Notes under the pieces: model-generated
Database searches by the model: none
Seen by the model: the letters and a program-made list of their open reading frames with translations, nothing else
What the model was told of the DNA's origin: nothing
In this document: piece after piece, positions 50,289-61,359 of the stretch
How the letters are laid out: the number at the start of each line of letters is the position of its first letter
Position numbering within the stretch: the stretch's first letter is position 1
NCBI RefSeq assembly: GCF_000696095.1
Contig: NZ_BAYX01000002.1
Location: 186,001 to 250,000, forward strand
DNA length: 64,000 nucleotides
Direction: 5' to 3'
Source of the DNA: Rhizobium rhizogenes NBRC 13257
Lineage (GTDB): Bacteria; Pseudomonadota; Alphaproteobacteria; Rhizobiales; Rhizobiaceae
Made by a program: the position numbers and the translations under genes

Positions 50289-51905
50289 TCACTCCGCCGC
50301 GATTTTGCCCGCCATATGCCGGTTCTTCATCAGCTTGTAGATTACGGAATCCATCAGCGCCTGGAACGAGGCGTCGATGATGTTTTCGGAAACGCCGACC
50401 GTCCACCAGCGCACGCCGTCGCTATCGGTGGATTCGATCAGGACACGGGTCACGGCTCCCGTACCGCCGTTGAGAATACGCACCTTGAAGTCAGCCAGCT
50501 CCAGATCGTCGATCTCATGCTGGTATTTGCCGAAATCCTTGCGCAGCGCCAGGTCGAGTGCGTTGACCGGGCCGTCGCCTTCGGCAACCGACATGATCGT
50601 TTGGCCGTCGATGATGATTCTGACCACCGCTTCCGAAACGGTCTTCACACGGCCGTGGGAATCGAAGCGGCGCTCCACCATGACGCGGAAGCCGTCAACG
50701 GCGAAGAAGTCCGGAATGGTGCCGAGCGTGCGGCGCGCCAGAAGCTCGAAGCTGGCATCGGCGCCCTCATAAGCGTAGCCCGTGGCTTCCCGTTCCTTGA
50801 CGATCTGGATCAGCCGATCGAGCTTCGGGTCGTCCTTGCCGACCTCGATGCCGCGCCGTTTCAGCGCATTGATGAAATTCGACTTGCCGCCCTGGTCGGA
50901 GACCATCACCTTGCGGAAATTGCCGACGGTTTCCGGCGGCACATGCTCGTAGGTGCGCGGATCCTTCAGCAGTGCCGAGGCATGGATGCCGGCTTTGGTC
51001 GCGAAGGCGGAGGCACCGACATAGGGGGCCTGATGGTCCGGCGAGCGGTTCAGCAGCTCATCGAAGGCATGCGACAGGCTGGTGAGGCCAAGAAGCCGTT
51101 CGCCATCGATCGTCGTTTCGAAACGCTCACTATAGGTCCTCTTCAATGCCAGCGTCGGGATCAGCGTGATCAGATTGGCATTGCCGCACCGCTCACCGAT
51201 GCCGTTGAGCGTGCCCTGGATCTGCCGCACGCCGGCTTCGACGGCGGCAAGCGAGTTGGCGACCGCCTGGCCGGTATCGTTATGAGCATGAATGCCAAGA
51301 CAGTGCCCCGGAACGCCCTCAGCGATCACGGCCTCGACGATGGCGCGCACTTCCGGCGGCTGCGTGCCGCCATTGGTGTCACAGAGCACGACCCAGCGCG
51401 CCCCCGCCTCGTAAGCCGTCTTGGCGCAGGCCAGTGCATAGGTCGGATTGGCCTTGTAGCCGTCGAAGAAATGTTCGCAGTCGACCAACGCTTCCTTGCC
51501 CGCGCCAACAGCCGCCTTGACGCTTTCGGCAATGCTTTCGAGGTTTTCCTCGTTGGTGCAGCCGAGCGCGACCTTGACGTGATAGTCCCAGCTCTTGGCG
51601 ACGAAACAGATCGCGTCCGCCTTGGCCTGCAGGAGGGTCGCAAGGCCCGGATCGTTGGAGGTGGAAACGCCGGCGCGCTTGGTCATGCCGAAGGCGACGA
51701 AGGATGCCGTCTGCGTCCGCTTCTCATTGAAGAAGGCGGTATCGGTCGGATTGGCGCCGGGATAGCCGCCCTCGACATAATCGAGGCCGAATTCATCCAG
51801 CATGGTGGCGATCGAAATCTTGTCCTCGACCGAAAAATCGATGCCGGGCGTCTGCTGCCCGTCGCGCAAGGTCGTGTCGAAGAGATAGATTTTTTCGCGT
51901 GTCAT
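50289..51905 (-). CDS. cimA: CimA, (R)-citramalate synthase
   Basis: A 538-residue enzyme that condenses pyruvate and acetyl-CoA to citramalate for threonine-independent isoleucine synthesis. It is a DRE-TIM metallolyase: the N-terminal signature YLFDTTLRDGQQTPG, the metal-binding GIHAHNDTGQAVANS, and GTLNGIGERCGNANL. A regulatory LeuA-dimer domain follows (VLIESTDSDGVRWWTVGVSENIIDASFQAL). The length and domain order fit CimA rather than the ~515-residue LeuA. Whether it is the sole isoleucine route cannot be told here. Confidence 0.93.
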   Translation of the reverse strand: MTREKIYLFDTTLRDGQQTPGIDFSVEDKISIATMLDEFGLDYVEGGYPGANPTDTAFFNEKRTQTASFVAFGMTKRAGVSTSNDPGLATLLQAKADAICFVAKSWDYHVKVALGCTNEENLESIAESVKAAVGAGKEALVDCEHFFDGYKANPTYALACAKTAYEAGARWVVLCDTNGGTQPPEVRAIVEAVIAEGVPGHCLGIHAHNDTGQAVANSLAAVEAGVRQIQGTLNGIGERCGNANLITLIPTLALKRTYSERFETTIDGERLLGLTSLSHAFDELLNRSPDHQAPYVGASAFATKAGIHASALLKDPRTYEHVPPETVGNFRKVMVSDQGGKSNFINALKRRGIEVGKDDPKLDRLIQIVKEREATGYAYEGADASFELLARRTLGTIPDFFAVDGFRVMVERRFDSHGRVKTVSEAVVRIIIDGQTIMSVAEGDGPVNALDLALRKDFGKYQHEIDDLELADFKVRILNGGTGAVTRVLIESTDSDGVRWWTVGVSENIIDASFQALMDSVIYKLMKNRHMAGKIAAE

Positions 51906-51948
51906 ACTGTTTCCTCCGGCGAGCCGGTTTCTTCTTGCTCAGTCACTT

Positions 51949-51988
51949 CCTCTCCTCACCTTGAGCTTGTCGAAGGGGCGGGGAGAGG
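51949..51988. repeat. Interspersed palindromic element containing CTTGAGCTTGTCGAAGG
   Basis: CCTCTCC (51949-51955) and GGAGAGG (51982-51988) are the outer arms. Between them lies CCTTGAGCTTGTCGAAGG (51959-51976). The inner sequence is a widely dispersed intergenic repeat in alphaproteobacteria and produces the peptide words LELVEG or LSLSKG when translated. Here it sits in the 95-bp gap between pip and cimA. Confidence 0.65.
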
Positions 51989-52000
51989 TATCGTTCAGGC

Positions 52001-53425
<1,425 letters not shown>

Positions 53426-53433
<8 letters not shown>

Positions 53434-53917
53434 GGCTCTTCTCCTGTGGCCAGGTTTGGGTATCGTGATCGGGATGCTGATGGTTGGACGCGCGGATCGC
53501 CTCGGTGCGGTCAGCCTCATCTTCATCCGCTTCCACCGGCAGCACATCCAGCGCATGGAACCACGGCATTTTTCCCGCGAGGTTCGATTGCGCAACGGGC
53601 TGCACCGCCATCGGCTCGTCCAGCGAACCAAGCGTCACATTGATGGAGTCCGCGCCGGGAATATCATAGAACAGAGGCGTGCCGCAGGTGCCGCAAAAGC
53701 CGCGGCGCACGAGGTCGGACGAATGAAACCACGAGGGCTCGCCGCGCGTCAGCTCGAAGTCCGTAAACTTGGCACTGCCCAGCGGCAGGGCATAGTTGCC
53801 GGATGCCTTCTGGCACATGCGGCAATGGCAGAGATGCGGATAGCCGAGCGCACCGGCGGTACGATAGCGAACCGCGCCGCATTGGCATCCACCGCTATAT
53901 CCCGCCGCCTTGGTCAT
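53426..53917 (-). CDS. GFA-family zinc protein, copy 2 of 3
   Basis: A 163-residue paralogue with the same cysteine set: [19 protein letters not shown], and RGFCGTCGTPL. The substrate-facing middle region differs (SGNYALPLGSAKFTDFELTRGEPSW). The tail HPDHDTQTWPQE again matches the neighbours. Its start overlaps the upstream copy stop by 4 bp (ATGA). It is probably a result of local duplication in this operon. Confidence 0.88.
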
Positions 53918-54393
53918 TGACCCGTCTCCTGTGGCCATGCTGTCGTATCGTGGTCCGGATGCTGATAGGACACAAGCTCCAGCACAAAGGGCGCCTGTTC
54001 CGCATCCTCTTCCGTCCGGTGGCCGGGCAGCAGATGCAGGCCGTCGACAAAGCCGATCTTGCCTTCCGTGCCGAACTGCACCACCGGCGGCAATAGCGCC
54101 GGATCATCGAAGGCGCCCGCCGCGACCGCTATGCCATCCGGCGCCTCATAAGTCAGCGGCGTGCCGCAATCGCCGCAGAAACCCCGCTCGACGAAATTCG
54201 ACGACCGGAACGTCTTCCGCTCCCCCCGCGTCCAGACAAGCTCGGCACCGCGCGTCGAGACCAGTGGTGCATAATAGGCGCCGAAGGCCTTCTGACACAT
54301 CCGGCAATGACAGATCGACGCGTCCTTGAGCTCGCCCCGCACCCGGAAACGAACCGCACCGCATTGACAGCCGCCGGTGTAGGTCACACTCAC
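53914..54393 (-). CDS. GFA-family zinc protein, copy 1 of 3
   Basis: A 159-residue paralogue starting at GTG 54393, which overlaps the cysS stop (GTGA). Zinc ligands are in [23 protein letters not shown] and [11 protein letters not shown]. The region [22 protein letters not shown] and the tail [14 protein letters not shown] make it more like copy 2 than copy 3 in parts. No other start fits: ATG codons further in would lose the first CxC pair. Confidence 0.88.
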   Translation of the reverse strand: MSVTYTGGCQCGAVRFRVRGELKDASICHCRMCQKAFGAYYAPLVSTRGAELVWTRGERKTFRSSNFVERGFCGDCGTPLTYEAPDGIAVAAGAFDDPALLPPVVQFGTEGKIGFVDGLHLLPGHRTEEDAEQAPFVLELVSYQHPDHDTTAWPQETGQ

Positions 54394-55781
54394 CGCTTGA
54401 CCTCCCAGGTCGTGATGCGCTCGCCCGTTGCCGGATCCTTGCCGTCCTTTAGCTGAATGCCTTCAGCCAGAAGGGTGTCTCGGATCTTGTCTGCCTCGGC
54501 AAAGTTCTTCGCTTTCAGCAGTTCCAGACGTGCTCGCACCCGTGCATCGATCTCCGAAGCGACGGCATCATCCATCTCGACCTTCTCGGGCAGCAGACCG
54601 AGCAATGCAGCACTTGCCGCAAACACGGGCAAGATGCTGGCATCGGCATTGGCGGCTTGCGCCAGGGCATGCAGCGCCTGAATAGCGACGACGGTGTTGA
54701 GGTCGTCGGCAAGGGCGACCAGCACGGTGGCGTCCGGCTTGGCATTACCGATATCCGCCGCTGGCCACTTGGCGAGAAGCCTTTCGGCCTCTTCCAGTCG
54801 CTTCACGGAGAAGTCGATCGGTTCGCGATAGTGCGTCATCAGCATGGCAAGCCGCAGCACCGCGCCTGGCCAGGTCCGGCCGCCGAGTTTCTCCGTCTGC
54901 AGCAGTTCGTAGATGGTGACGAAATTGCCTTCCGACTTCGACATCTTGCGGCCTTCGACCTGCAGGAAGCCGTTGTGCATCCAGACATTCGCCATCACGT
55001 CCGTGCCATGGGCGCAACGCGACTGGGCGATTTCGTTTTCATGGTGCGGGAAGATTAGGTCCAGACCGCCGCCATGGATATCGAAGACGTCGCCGAGATA
55101 GCGTCCGCTCATGGCCGAGCACTCGATATGCCAGCCCGGACGGCCGCGGCCCCAGGGGCTTTCCCAGCCGGGCTCGTTCTCGGCGGATAGCTTCCAGAGT
55201 ACGAAGTCGCCGGGGCTCTTCTTATGGGCGTCGACGGCGATGCGGGCGCCGGCCTGCTGCTCATCGAGATTGCGCTTCGAGAGCTGGCCGTAATCGGCCA
55301 TGGACTTTGTGTCGAACAATACTTCGCCCGCCGCCTGATAGGCATGGCCTCTGGCGATCAGTTTCTCGATGATCTCGATCATCTGTGCGATGTTGTCCGT
55401 CGCCCGCGGCTGCACCGTCGGCTCCAGGCAACCGAGGGCAGTCGTGTCCTGATAATACTGCGTCTCGGTCTTCTCGGTGACCAGGCGGATCGCCTCGTTC
55501 AGCGGCAGGCCAGGATGATCGCGCAGTGCCCTCGCGTTGATCTTGTCGTCGACGTCGGTGATGTTGCGCGCATAGGTAACGTGGTTTTCGCCATAGACCT
55601 GCCTGAGCAGCCGGAACAGCACGTCGAAGACGATGGCCGGGCGTGCATTGCCGATATGGGCGAAATCATAGACAGTCGGGCCGCAGACATACAGGCGCAC
55701 GTTCTCGCGATCGATCGGCTGGAAGTCGACCTTTTCGCGCGTCAGCGTGTTGTACAGCTTCAATTGTGGCTCGGTACCCAT
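54390..55781 (-). CDS. cysS: CysS, cysteinyl-tRNA synthetase
   Basis: A 463-residue class I synthetase that charges tRNA-Cys. It has the zinc cysteine in YVCGPTVYD, the HIGH-type motif AHIGNARPA near residue 41, and KMSKS near residue 270. A DALR-type C-terminal domain is present ([18 protein letters not shown]) with a final Lys-rich tail. It heads a chain of overlapping genes ending with pip. Confidence 0.96.
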   Translation of the reverse strand: MGTEPQLKLYNTLTREKVDFQPIDRENVRLYVCGPTVYDFAHIGNARPAIVFDVLFRLLRQVYGENHVTYARNITDVDDKINARALRDHPGLPLNEAIRLVTEKTETQYYQDTTALGCLEPTVQPRATDNIAQMIEIIEKLIARGHAYQAAGEVLFDTKSMADYGQLSKRNLDEQQAGARIAVDAHKKSPGDFVLWKLSAENEPGWESPWGRGRPGWHIECSAMSGRYLGDVFDIHGGGLDLIFPHHENEIAQSRCAHGTDVMANVWMHNGFLQVEGRKMSKSEGNFVTIYELLQTEKLGGRTWPGAVLRLAMLMTHYREPIDFSVKRLEEAERLLAKWPAADIGNAKPDATVLVALADDLNTVVAIQALHALAQAANADASILPVFAASAALLGLLPEKVEMDDAVASEIDARVRARLELLKAKNFAEADKIRDTLLAEGIQLKDGKDPATGERITTWEVKR

Positions 55782-55993
55782 TTCATTCTCCCAAAGGCAT
55801 AAATCCGAAAAATATCGTCACCGGCAGGCCGGGGCGTTTGTCATCTTGGATTTTGGGAGACGAAAACGGCCAGGCCAGCGAAGCGCTAGCGAATAATTTT
55901 CCGGCAGATAATGCAGATAACCGTTTTCATGGCAGGCTTTATCGCTCGACTACAGTGATTGGTCAAGAGCCAGGATAGGGACCCAGCGAGCGA

Positions 55994-56734
55994 TTATTCC
56001 GGCGTCCGATAATCGACGAGCTTGTTCTCGCGCACGACGAAGAGTTTGCCGGTTTCGGTCACATTCGGGCCGGCGAGCGGCACGATGGCCTGAGCCACGT
56101 CGCGGGGATGCGGCAGCGTATCTGGATCTTCGCCCGGCATAGCCTGGGCGCGCATGGCGGTGCGGGTGGCGCCGGGGTCGATGCTGGTGATGCGCAGCGG
56201 TGTGCTCTGGGTTTCTCCGGCCCAGGTGCGGGCAAGCGCCTCGACGGCGGCCTTGGAGGCCGAGTAGGCGCCCCAGAAGGGCCGGCAGCGATGGGCCGCG
56301 GCCGACGACAGGATGATGGCGCGGCCGGCATCGGAGCGCATCAACAGCGGCTCGACCGAGCGGATCAGCCGCCAGGTCGCGGTGACGTTGACGGTCATCA
56401 CTTTCTCGAACACCTTGGCCTCGATGTGGCCGATCGGCGAGATGACGCCGAGCACGCCAGCATTGGCGACGAGAATATCGAGCTTGCCCCAGCGCTCGAA
56501 GATCGACGCGCCGAGCGCATCGATCGCGTTCATGTCGGCAAGATCGAAAGGCACGAGCGTTGCGGACCCGCCGACAGCCTTGATGGCGTCGTCAAGCTCC
56601 TCAAGGCCGCCCACCGTGCGGGCGCAGGCAATCACATGCGCGCCGGCCTTGGCCAGTTCCAGAGCGGTGAAATAGCCGATACCGCGCGATGCGCCGGTAA
56701 CGAGGGCGATCTTGTCCTTGAGATTGACGCTCAT
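55994..56734 (-). CDS. Short-chain dehydrogenase/reductase
   Basis: A 246-residue NAD(P)-dependent SDR. Cofactor motif TGASRGIG near residue 14, structural NAG near 90, and the catalytic Ser-Tyr-Lys set in ILSSAAA and YSASKAAVEAL near residues 143-160. ATRTAMRAQAMPGEDP resembles the substrate-loop region of the classical family. Substrate is unknown. The gene is 70 bp downstream of purF on the same strand, and this order is common in rhizobial chromosomes. Confidence 0.9.
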   Translation of the reverse strand: MSVNLKDKIALVTGASRGIGYFTALELAKAGAHVIACARTVGGLEELDDAIKAVGGSATLVPFDLADMNAIDALGASIFERWGKLDILVANAGVLGVISPIGHIEAKVFEKVMTVNVTATWRLIRSVEPLLMRSDAGRAIILSSAAAHRCRPFWGAYSASKAAVEALARTWAGETQSTPLRITSIDPGATRTAMRAQAMPGEDPDTLPHPRDVAQAIVPLAGPNVTETGKLFVVRENKLVDYRTPE

Positions 56735-56804
56735 GCTGCCTGGATCCGAATGCTCTAGGGAAGGAAAGGGGCGAAGAAACGCCCCTTGTCAGCAGTTACC
56801 GGGG

Positions 56805-58289
56805 TCAGCCGTTGCTGGCAAGCATGGAGAGCTTGCGCACATTGCTGGTGCTTTCCCGGTCGAGCAGGCGGGTCGGATAGTCACCGGTGAAATAGTGGTC
56901 GGTGAACTGCGGCTGCGCATTGTCGCGCGGCGTGCCGCCGACGGCGCGGTAGAGGCCGTCGATCGACAGAAATGCCAGCGAGTCGGCACCGATGAAATCG
57001 CCCATCGCCTTCAGGCTGTTGTACTGATTGGCGAGCAGCTTTTCGGCGTCCGGCGTGTCGATGCCGTAGAAATCCGGATGGAAGATCATCGGGCTGGCGA
57101 CGCGCACATGCACTTCAAGGGCGCCGGCATCGCGGATCATCTGCACGATCTTCACCGAGGTGGTGCCGCGCACGATGGAATCATCCACGAGAATGACGCG
57201 CTTGCCTTCGATGATAGCGCGATTGGCGGAATGCTTGAGCTTGACGCCGAAAGCGCGGATCTGCTGCGTCGGCTCGATGAAGGTGCGGCCGACATAGTGG
57301 TTGCGGATGATGCCGAGCTCGAAGGGAATGCCGCTTTCCTGCGCATAGCCGATGGCCGCCGGCGTGCCGCCATCCGGCACCGGCACGACGACATCGGCCT
57401 CGACGGGGGCTTCCCTGGCAAGGTTGATGCCCATGTTCCGGCGGGTGACATAGACGTTGCGGCCGCCGACCACAGAATCGGGACGGGCGAAATAGACATA
57501 TTCGAACAGGCAAAGGCGCTCTGGCTTAGAGACTTCCGGCTTGCGGGCATCGATGGTGATCGAACCGTCCGGCTGGATCTCGCAGATGACGACTTCGCCG
57601 TTTTCGATGTCGCGGACGTATTTGGCGCCGATGATATCAAGCGCGCAGGTCTCCGAACAGAAGATCGGCTTGCCGTCGAGTTCTCCCATCACCAGCGGCC
57701 GAATGCCGATCGGGTCGCGCGCTGCGATCAATTTGGTGCGCGTCATCGCGAGCATTGAATAGCCGCCTTCCATCTGGCGGATCGCATCGATGAAGCGGTC
57801 GGAGGAGGAGGCCTGCTTGGAGCGGGCAATGAGATGGAGGACGACTTCGGTGTCTGACGTCGCCTGAAAGATCGCACCGTCGGCGATCAACTGCCGGCGC
57901 ATGGTCAGGCCGTTGGTGAAATTGCCGTTGTGAGCGATCGCGATGCCGCCCACTTCGAGTTCGGCAAACAGCGGCTGTACGTTGCGCAGGATGGTTTCGC
58001 CGGTCGTCGAGTAGCGCACATGGCCCATCGACCGGTCGCCGGGAAGGCGGGCCAGCGTGGCAGGGTCGGTGTAGTGATCGCCAACGAGGCCCATGCGCCG
58101 TTCGGAATGAAAGCGCTGGCCGTCGAAGGAGACGATGCCGGCTGCTTCCTGGCCGCGATGTTGCAGGGCATGCAGGCCGAGCGCCGTCAGCGTTGCCGCA
58201 TCGGGATGGCCTAGAATGCCGAATACGCCGCACTCTTCATGCAGCGTATCGCCGTCGATATCATCCTCGATGGAAAGGGAATGGGTCAT
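56805..58289 (-). CDS. purF: PurF, amidophosphoribosyltransferase
   Basis: A 494-residue enzyme that transfers glutamine ammonia to PRPP in the first committed step of purine synthesis. The mature enzyme begins at Cys20 (EECGVFGILG) after a 19-residue propeptide, and the second domain has the PRPP loop VILVDDSIVRGTT near residue 360. The oxygen-sensitive iron-sulfur cysteines of the Bacillus type are partly visible (FCSETCALDI). I place the start at ATG 58289 preceded by AAAGGTCC. It follows cvpA as in E. coli. Confidence 0.96.
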   Translation of the reverse strand: MTHSLSIEDDIDGDTLHEECGVFGILGHPDAATLTALGLHALQHRGQEAAGIVSFDGQRFHSERRMGLVGDHYTDPATLARLPGDRSMGHVRYSTTGETILRNVQPLFAELEVGGIAIAHNGNFTNGLTMRRQLIADGAIFQATSDTEVVLHLIARSKQASSSDRFIDAIRQMEGGYSMLAMTRTKLIAARDPIGIRPLVMGELDGKPIFCSETCALDIIGAKYVRDIENGEVVICEIQPDGSITIDARKPEVSKPERLCLFEYVYFARPDSVVGGRNVYVTRRNMGINLAREAPVEADVVVPVPDGGTPAAIGYAQESGIPFELGIIRNHYVGRTFIEPTQQIRAFGVKLKHSANRAIIEGKRVILVDDSIVRGTTSVKIVQMIRDAGALEVHVRVASPMIFHPDFYGIDTPDAEKLLANQYNSLKAMGDFIGADSLAFLSIDGLYRAVGGTPRDNAQPQFTDHYFTGDYPTRLLDRESTSNVRKLSMLASNG

Positions 58290-58454
58290 GGCTGCAGGAC
58301 CTTTGCTCTCAACATGGGTGGGTCGGGGCGGCATCGCTACTGAATGCAAAAATAGCTGAAAATCCGGCCGGAAAGATTATCGGGCCGGATCTTCGGTTTT
58401 CATGGCGTTCACATGGCGATTATCGCCCGGCGGGTCAAGCCTGTAAACGCACTG

Positions 58455-59066
58455 TTAGTTATTCGTTTGCGGCGCAGGTGCGTCGTCGGACGGTGCCGTA
58501 TCGTTCGCGGCGCCACCATCCTGCGGCTGCGACTGCTGTTGATTCGGCGCGATCTTGTTGATGATCTCGGCCGGGAGCATCGCCTGAACGTTCTCAGGAA
58601 GCGCGGATTTCAGCTTTTCGACCATCGAATCGAGGAAAGGCTTCGATTTCGCGTTGTTGACCCAATCAGGACGGGCAGGCGGCGCGACCAGCCAGTTCCA
58701 GAAGGCGACGACGACGACCATCAGCAGCAGGCCGCGGGCGGCGCCGAACAGAAAGCCGAGCGTACGATCCAGCGCGCCGATGCGGCTGTCGATGATGAAA
58801 TCGGCGATCCTGATGGTGATGAAGGAAATGATGATCAGTGCGATGAGGAAGATGACCGCGGCAGAGGCGATCGTCGCGATACGCGTGTCTGCCGTGTAGC
58901 GCAGCGCATAGGGTACGAGCAGCGAATAGAGATAGTAGGCGGCGACGGCCGAGCCGCCCCAACTGACGATCGAGAGGATTTCGCGCGAAAAGCCGCGCAC
59001 CATGGCCAGAACGGCGGAGAACAGGATGACGCCGATAACAATACCGTCGAAAATCGTAATGGGCAT
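58455..59066 (-). CDS. cvpA: CvpA family membrane protein
   Basis: A 203-residue inner-membrane protein with four helices (IFDGIVIGVILFSAVLAMVRG, VSWGGSAVAAYYLYSLLVP, IATIASAAVIFLIALIIISF, GLLLMVVVVAFWNWLV) and a long disordered Gln/Pro-rich C-terminal tail (after residue 165). The family is needed for colicin V release in E. coli and for normal envelope function. ATG at 59066 is preceded by GGAGTGGATTATAC. It lies between radA and purF. Confidence 0.92.
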   Translation of the reverse strand: MPITIFDGIVIGVILFSAVLAMVRGFSREILSIVSWGGSAVAAYYLYSLLVPYALRYTADTRIATIASAAVIFLIALIIISFITIRIADFIIDSRIGALDRTLGFLFGAARGLLLMVVVVAFWNWLVAPPARPDWVNNAKSKPFLDSMVEKLKSALPENVQAMLPAEIINKIAPNQQQSQPQDGGAANDTAPSDDAPAPQTNN

Positions 59067-59159
59067 GTATAATCCACTCCAAGACTTGCCATGCCAAGCA
59101 CGGCTGCCATCGGCCTCACTATGCGCCTCTCTTGCCGTCAAGAACGGCTGAAGTAAGGC

Positions 59160-60563
59160 TCAGTCTTCGTCTTCCGCACGCTTGAGCGCGCCTTTCGATC
59201 CGGCAATGCGCGCCACCAGATCCGGCAGGCTGTCGATCTCGCTCCAGCGTCCGCCATTGCCTTTCGGCAGGTCGGCGGAGGCAGTCGGGAGAAGCGCTGC
59301 TGAAAATCCCAGCTTCTCGGCTTCCTTGAGGCGCTGGCCGGTGTGCGCAACCGGCCGGACGGCGCCCGACAGGCTGACTTCGCCGAAATAGACGCAATCG
59401 GCGGGAAGGGCAATACCGGCCAGGGAGGAAACCAGTGCAGAAGCGACGGCAAGGTCGGCAGCCGGCTCAGAAATGCGATAACCGCCGGCAATATTGAGAT
59501 AGACGTCGTGCTGGCCGAGCCTCACGCCACAATGCGCCTCGAGAACTGCGAGAATCATCGATAGCCGCGCTGAATCCCAGCCGACGACGGCGCGCCTCGG
59601 CGTGCCGAGCGATGTCGGGGCGACCAGCGCCTGTACCTCGACCAATATCGGCCGCGTGCCTTCCATGCCGGCAAAGACGGCGGCACCCGGCGATTTGGAA
59701 TTGCGTTCGCCCAGAAAGAGTTCGGACGGATTGGCCACTTCGCGCAGGCCCATATCGGACATTTCGAAAACGCCGATCTCGTCGGTTGGGCCGAAGCGAT
59801 TCTTGACTGTGCGCAGGATGCGGTAGTGATGGCCGCGATCGCCTTCGAAATAGAGAACGGCATCGACCATATGCTCGACGACGCGCGGGCCGGCGATCTG
59901 GCCGTCCTTGGTGACGTGGCCGACCAGCACCATCGCGGCGCCCGTCTGCTTGGCAAAGCGGATCATCGCCTGCACGCCGGTGCGTACCTGCGTCACCGTG
60001 CCGGGCGCGGATTCAGCAAGCTCGCTCCACAGCGTCTGGATGGAATCGATGATGACAAGATCCGGCCGCTTGCCTTCGGCAAGCGTCGCCAGGATATCCT
60101 CGACATTGGTTTCGGCGGCCAGCATCACGTCGGTGTCTGCGGCGTGCAGCCGCTGGGCGCGGAGGCGAACCTGTGCCACCGCTTCTTCGCCGGAGACATA
60201 GACGATCTTGTGTCCGCGCCGGGCAAGGGCGGCAGCCGCTTGCATCAGCAGTGTCGATTTGCCGATGCCGGGATCGCCGCCGACCAGCACGGCCGAACCA
60301 CGCACGAAACCGCCGCCGGTCGCCCGGTCAAGCTCGGAGATGCCCGTATAGATGCGCGGCGCTTCCTCGATTTCGCCGGACAGCGCCGTCAACGTCACCG
60401 CTCGACCCTTCTTCGGCACCTTGGCGGGACCGCCGCCGATGCCGCCCATCGGATCTTCCTCGACGATGGTGTTCCACTCGCCGCAGCCGTCGCATTTTCC
60501 CGCCCAGCGATTGTGGATCGTGCCGCAGTTCTGGCAGATGAATTGTGTACGGGCTTTTGCCAT
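59160..60563 (-). CDS. radA: RadA, DNA repair ATPase
   Basis: A 467-residue repair protein that promotes branch migration of recombination intermediates. The N-terminal zinc finger is CQNCGTIHNRWAGKCDGCGEWN in two CxxC pairs (written here as CQNCGT and CDGCGEW). The Walker A motif is GGDPGIGKSTLL near residue 97, the KNRFG motif KNRFGPTDEIG near 265, and the C-terminal domain is Lon-like. It is not fused to anything. It starts a run radA-cvpA-purF-SDR-cysS on the minus strand. Confidence 0.95.
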   Translation of the reverse strand: MAKARTQFICQNCGTIHNRWAGKCDGCGEWNTIVEEDPMGGIGGGPAKVPKKGRAVTLTALSGEIEEAPRIYTGISELDRATGGGFVRGSAVLVGGDPGIGKSTLLMQAAAALARRGHKIVYVSGEEAVAQVRLRAQRLHAADTDVMLAAETNVEDILATLAEGKRPDLVIIDSIQTLWSELAESAPGTVTQVRTGVQAMIRFAKQTGAAMVLVGHVTKDGQIAGPRVVEHMVDAVLYFEGDRGHHYRILRTVKNRFGPTDEIGVFEMSDMGLREVANPSELFLGERNSKSPGAAVFAGMEGTRPILVEVQALVAPTSLGTPRRAVVGWDSARLSMILAVLEAHCGVRLGQHDVYLNIAGGYRISEPAADLAVASALVSSLAGIALPADCVYFGEVSLSGAVRPVAHTGQRLKEAEKLGFSAALLPTASADLPKGNGGRWSEIDSLPDLVARIAGSKGALKRAEDED

Positions 60564-60717
60564 CGGATGCTGTTCTCAATGTTCGAATGCTTCGCTCTTC
60601 AAAGCGAATCGCGATCGGCTGTCAGATAATGTCTTTCGCGGCCTATCAAAACTAATGATTTCCGCATCAACGGCGATCGTGTCAGGCTTATGCCAGCTTT
60701 TTGATGGATGATGACCG

Positions 60718-61353
60718 ATGTTCGACTATTCGCTTGCACACTGGATCGCGTTTCTATCCGCAGCGACACTTCTCAATCTGTCGCCGGGACCGGACATCGC
60801 CTTCATTCTGGGCCATACGGTCAGAAGCGGCATACGCTCAGGTTTTGCTGCACTGTTTGGCATATGGAGCGGCGCGTGTCTGCATGTGCTCATGGCGGCC
60901 GCCGGGCTGTCGGCAATCTTGGCCGCCTCCGCGATCGCCTTTTCGACAATAAAATGGGCGGGGGCCGCTTATCTCATCTGGCTCGGTATTCAGGCGCTGC
61001 GCTCGAAGGGCGAGGGTGCTTGGATCAAGGAGACGGGCAAGACATTGCCGTGGAGCCGGATCTATCGGCAGGGTATTTTCGTGTCGTTGCTCAACCCGAA
61101 AGTAGCGATCTTTTTTCTCGCCTTCCTGCCGCAGTTCGTCGTTGAAGGCGCCGGTCCGGTCTGGGCGCAGCTCCTGCTGCACGGCAGTCTCATCATCGTG
61201 GTCGCCGCCTTCATCGAGCCGCCGCTTATCCTCCTCGGCGGCCGTCTCACTGAGGCGCTGCGGCGCAATCGAAGCGTCGGCTTGTGGCTGGATCGTGGGC
61301 TTGGCGCGCTGTTCGTGGCCTTGGGCGTCCGCCTGGCGATCAGCACGCGCTGA
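60718..61353 (+). CDS. LysE/RhtB-type amino acid exporter
   Basis: A 211-residue inner-membrane protein with six helices. The family start is LNLSPGPDIAFILGHTVRSG, followed by GACLHVLMAAAGLSAIL, and the mid-protein FVSLLNPKVAIFFLAFLPQF is diagnostic. Substrate among amino acids is unknown. It is the only rightward gene in an otherwise leftward stretch from dnaB to cysS and is convergent with alr at 6 bp, which suggests a later insertion. Confidence 0.9.
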   Translation: MFDYSLAHWIAFLSAATLLNLSPGPDIAFILGHTVRSGIRSGFAALFGIWSGACLHVLMAAAGLSAILAASAIAFSTIKWAGAAYLIWLGIQALRSKGEGAWIKETGKTLPWSRIYRQGIFVSLLNPKVAIFFLAFLPQFVVEGAGPVWAQLLLHGSLIIVVAAFIEPPLILLGGRLTEALRRNRSVGLWLDRGLGALFVALGVRLAISTR

Positions 61354-61359
61354 GATCGG

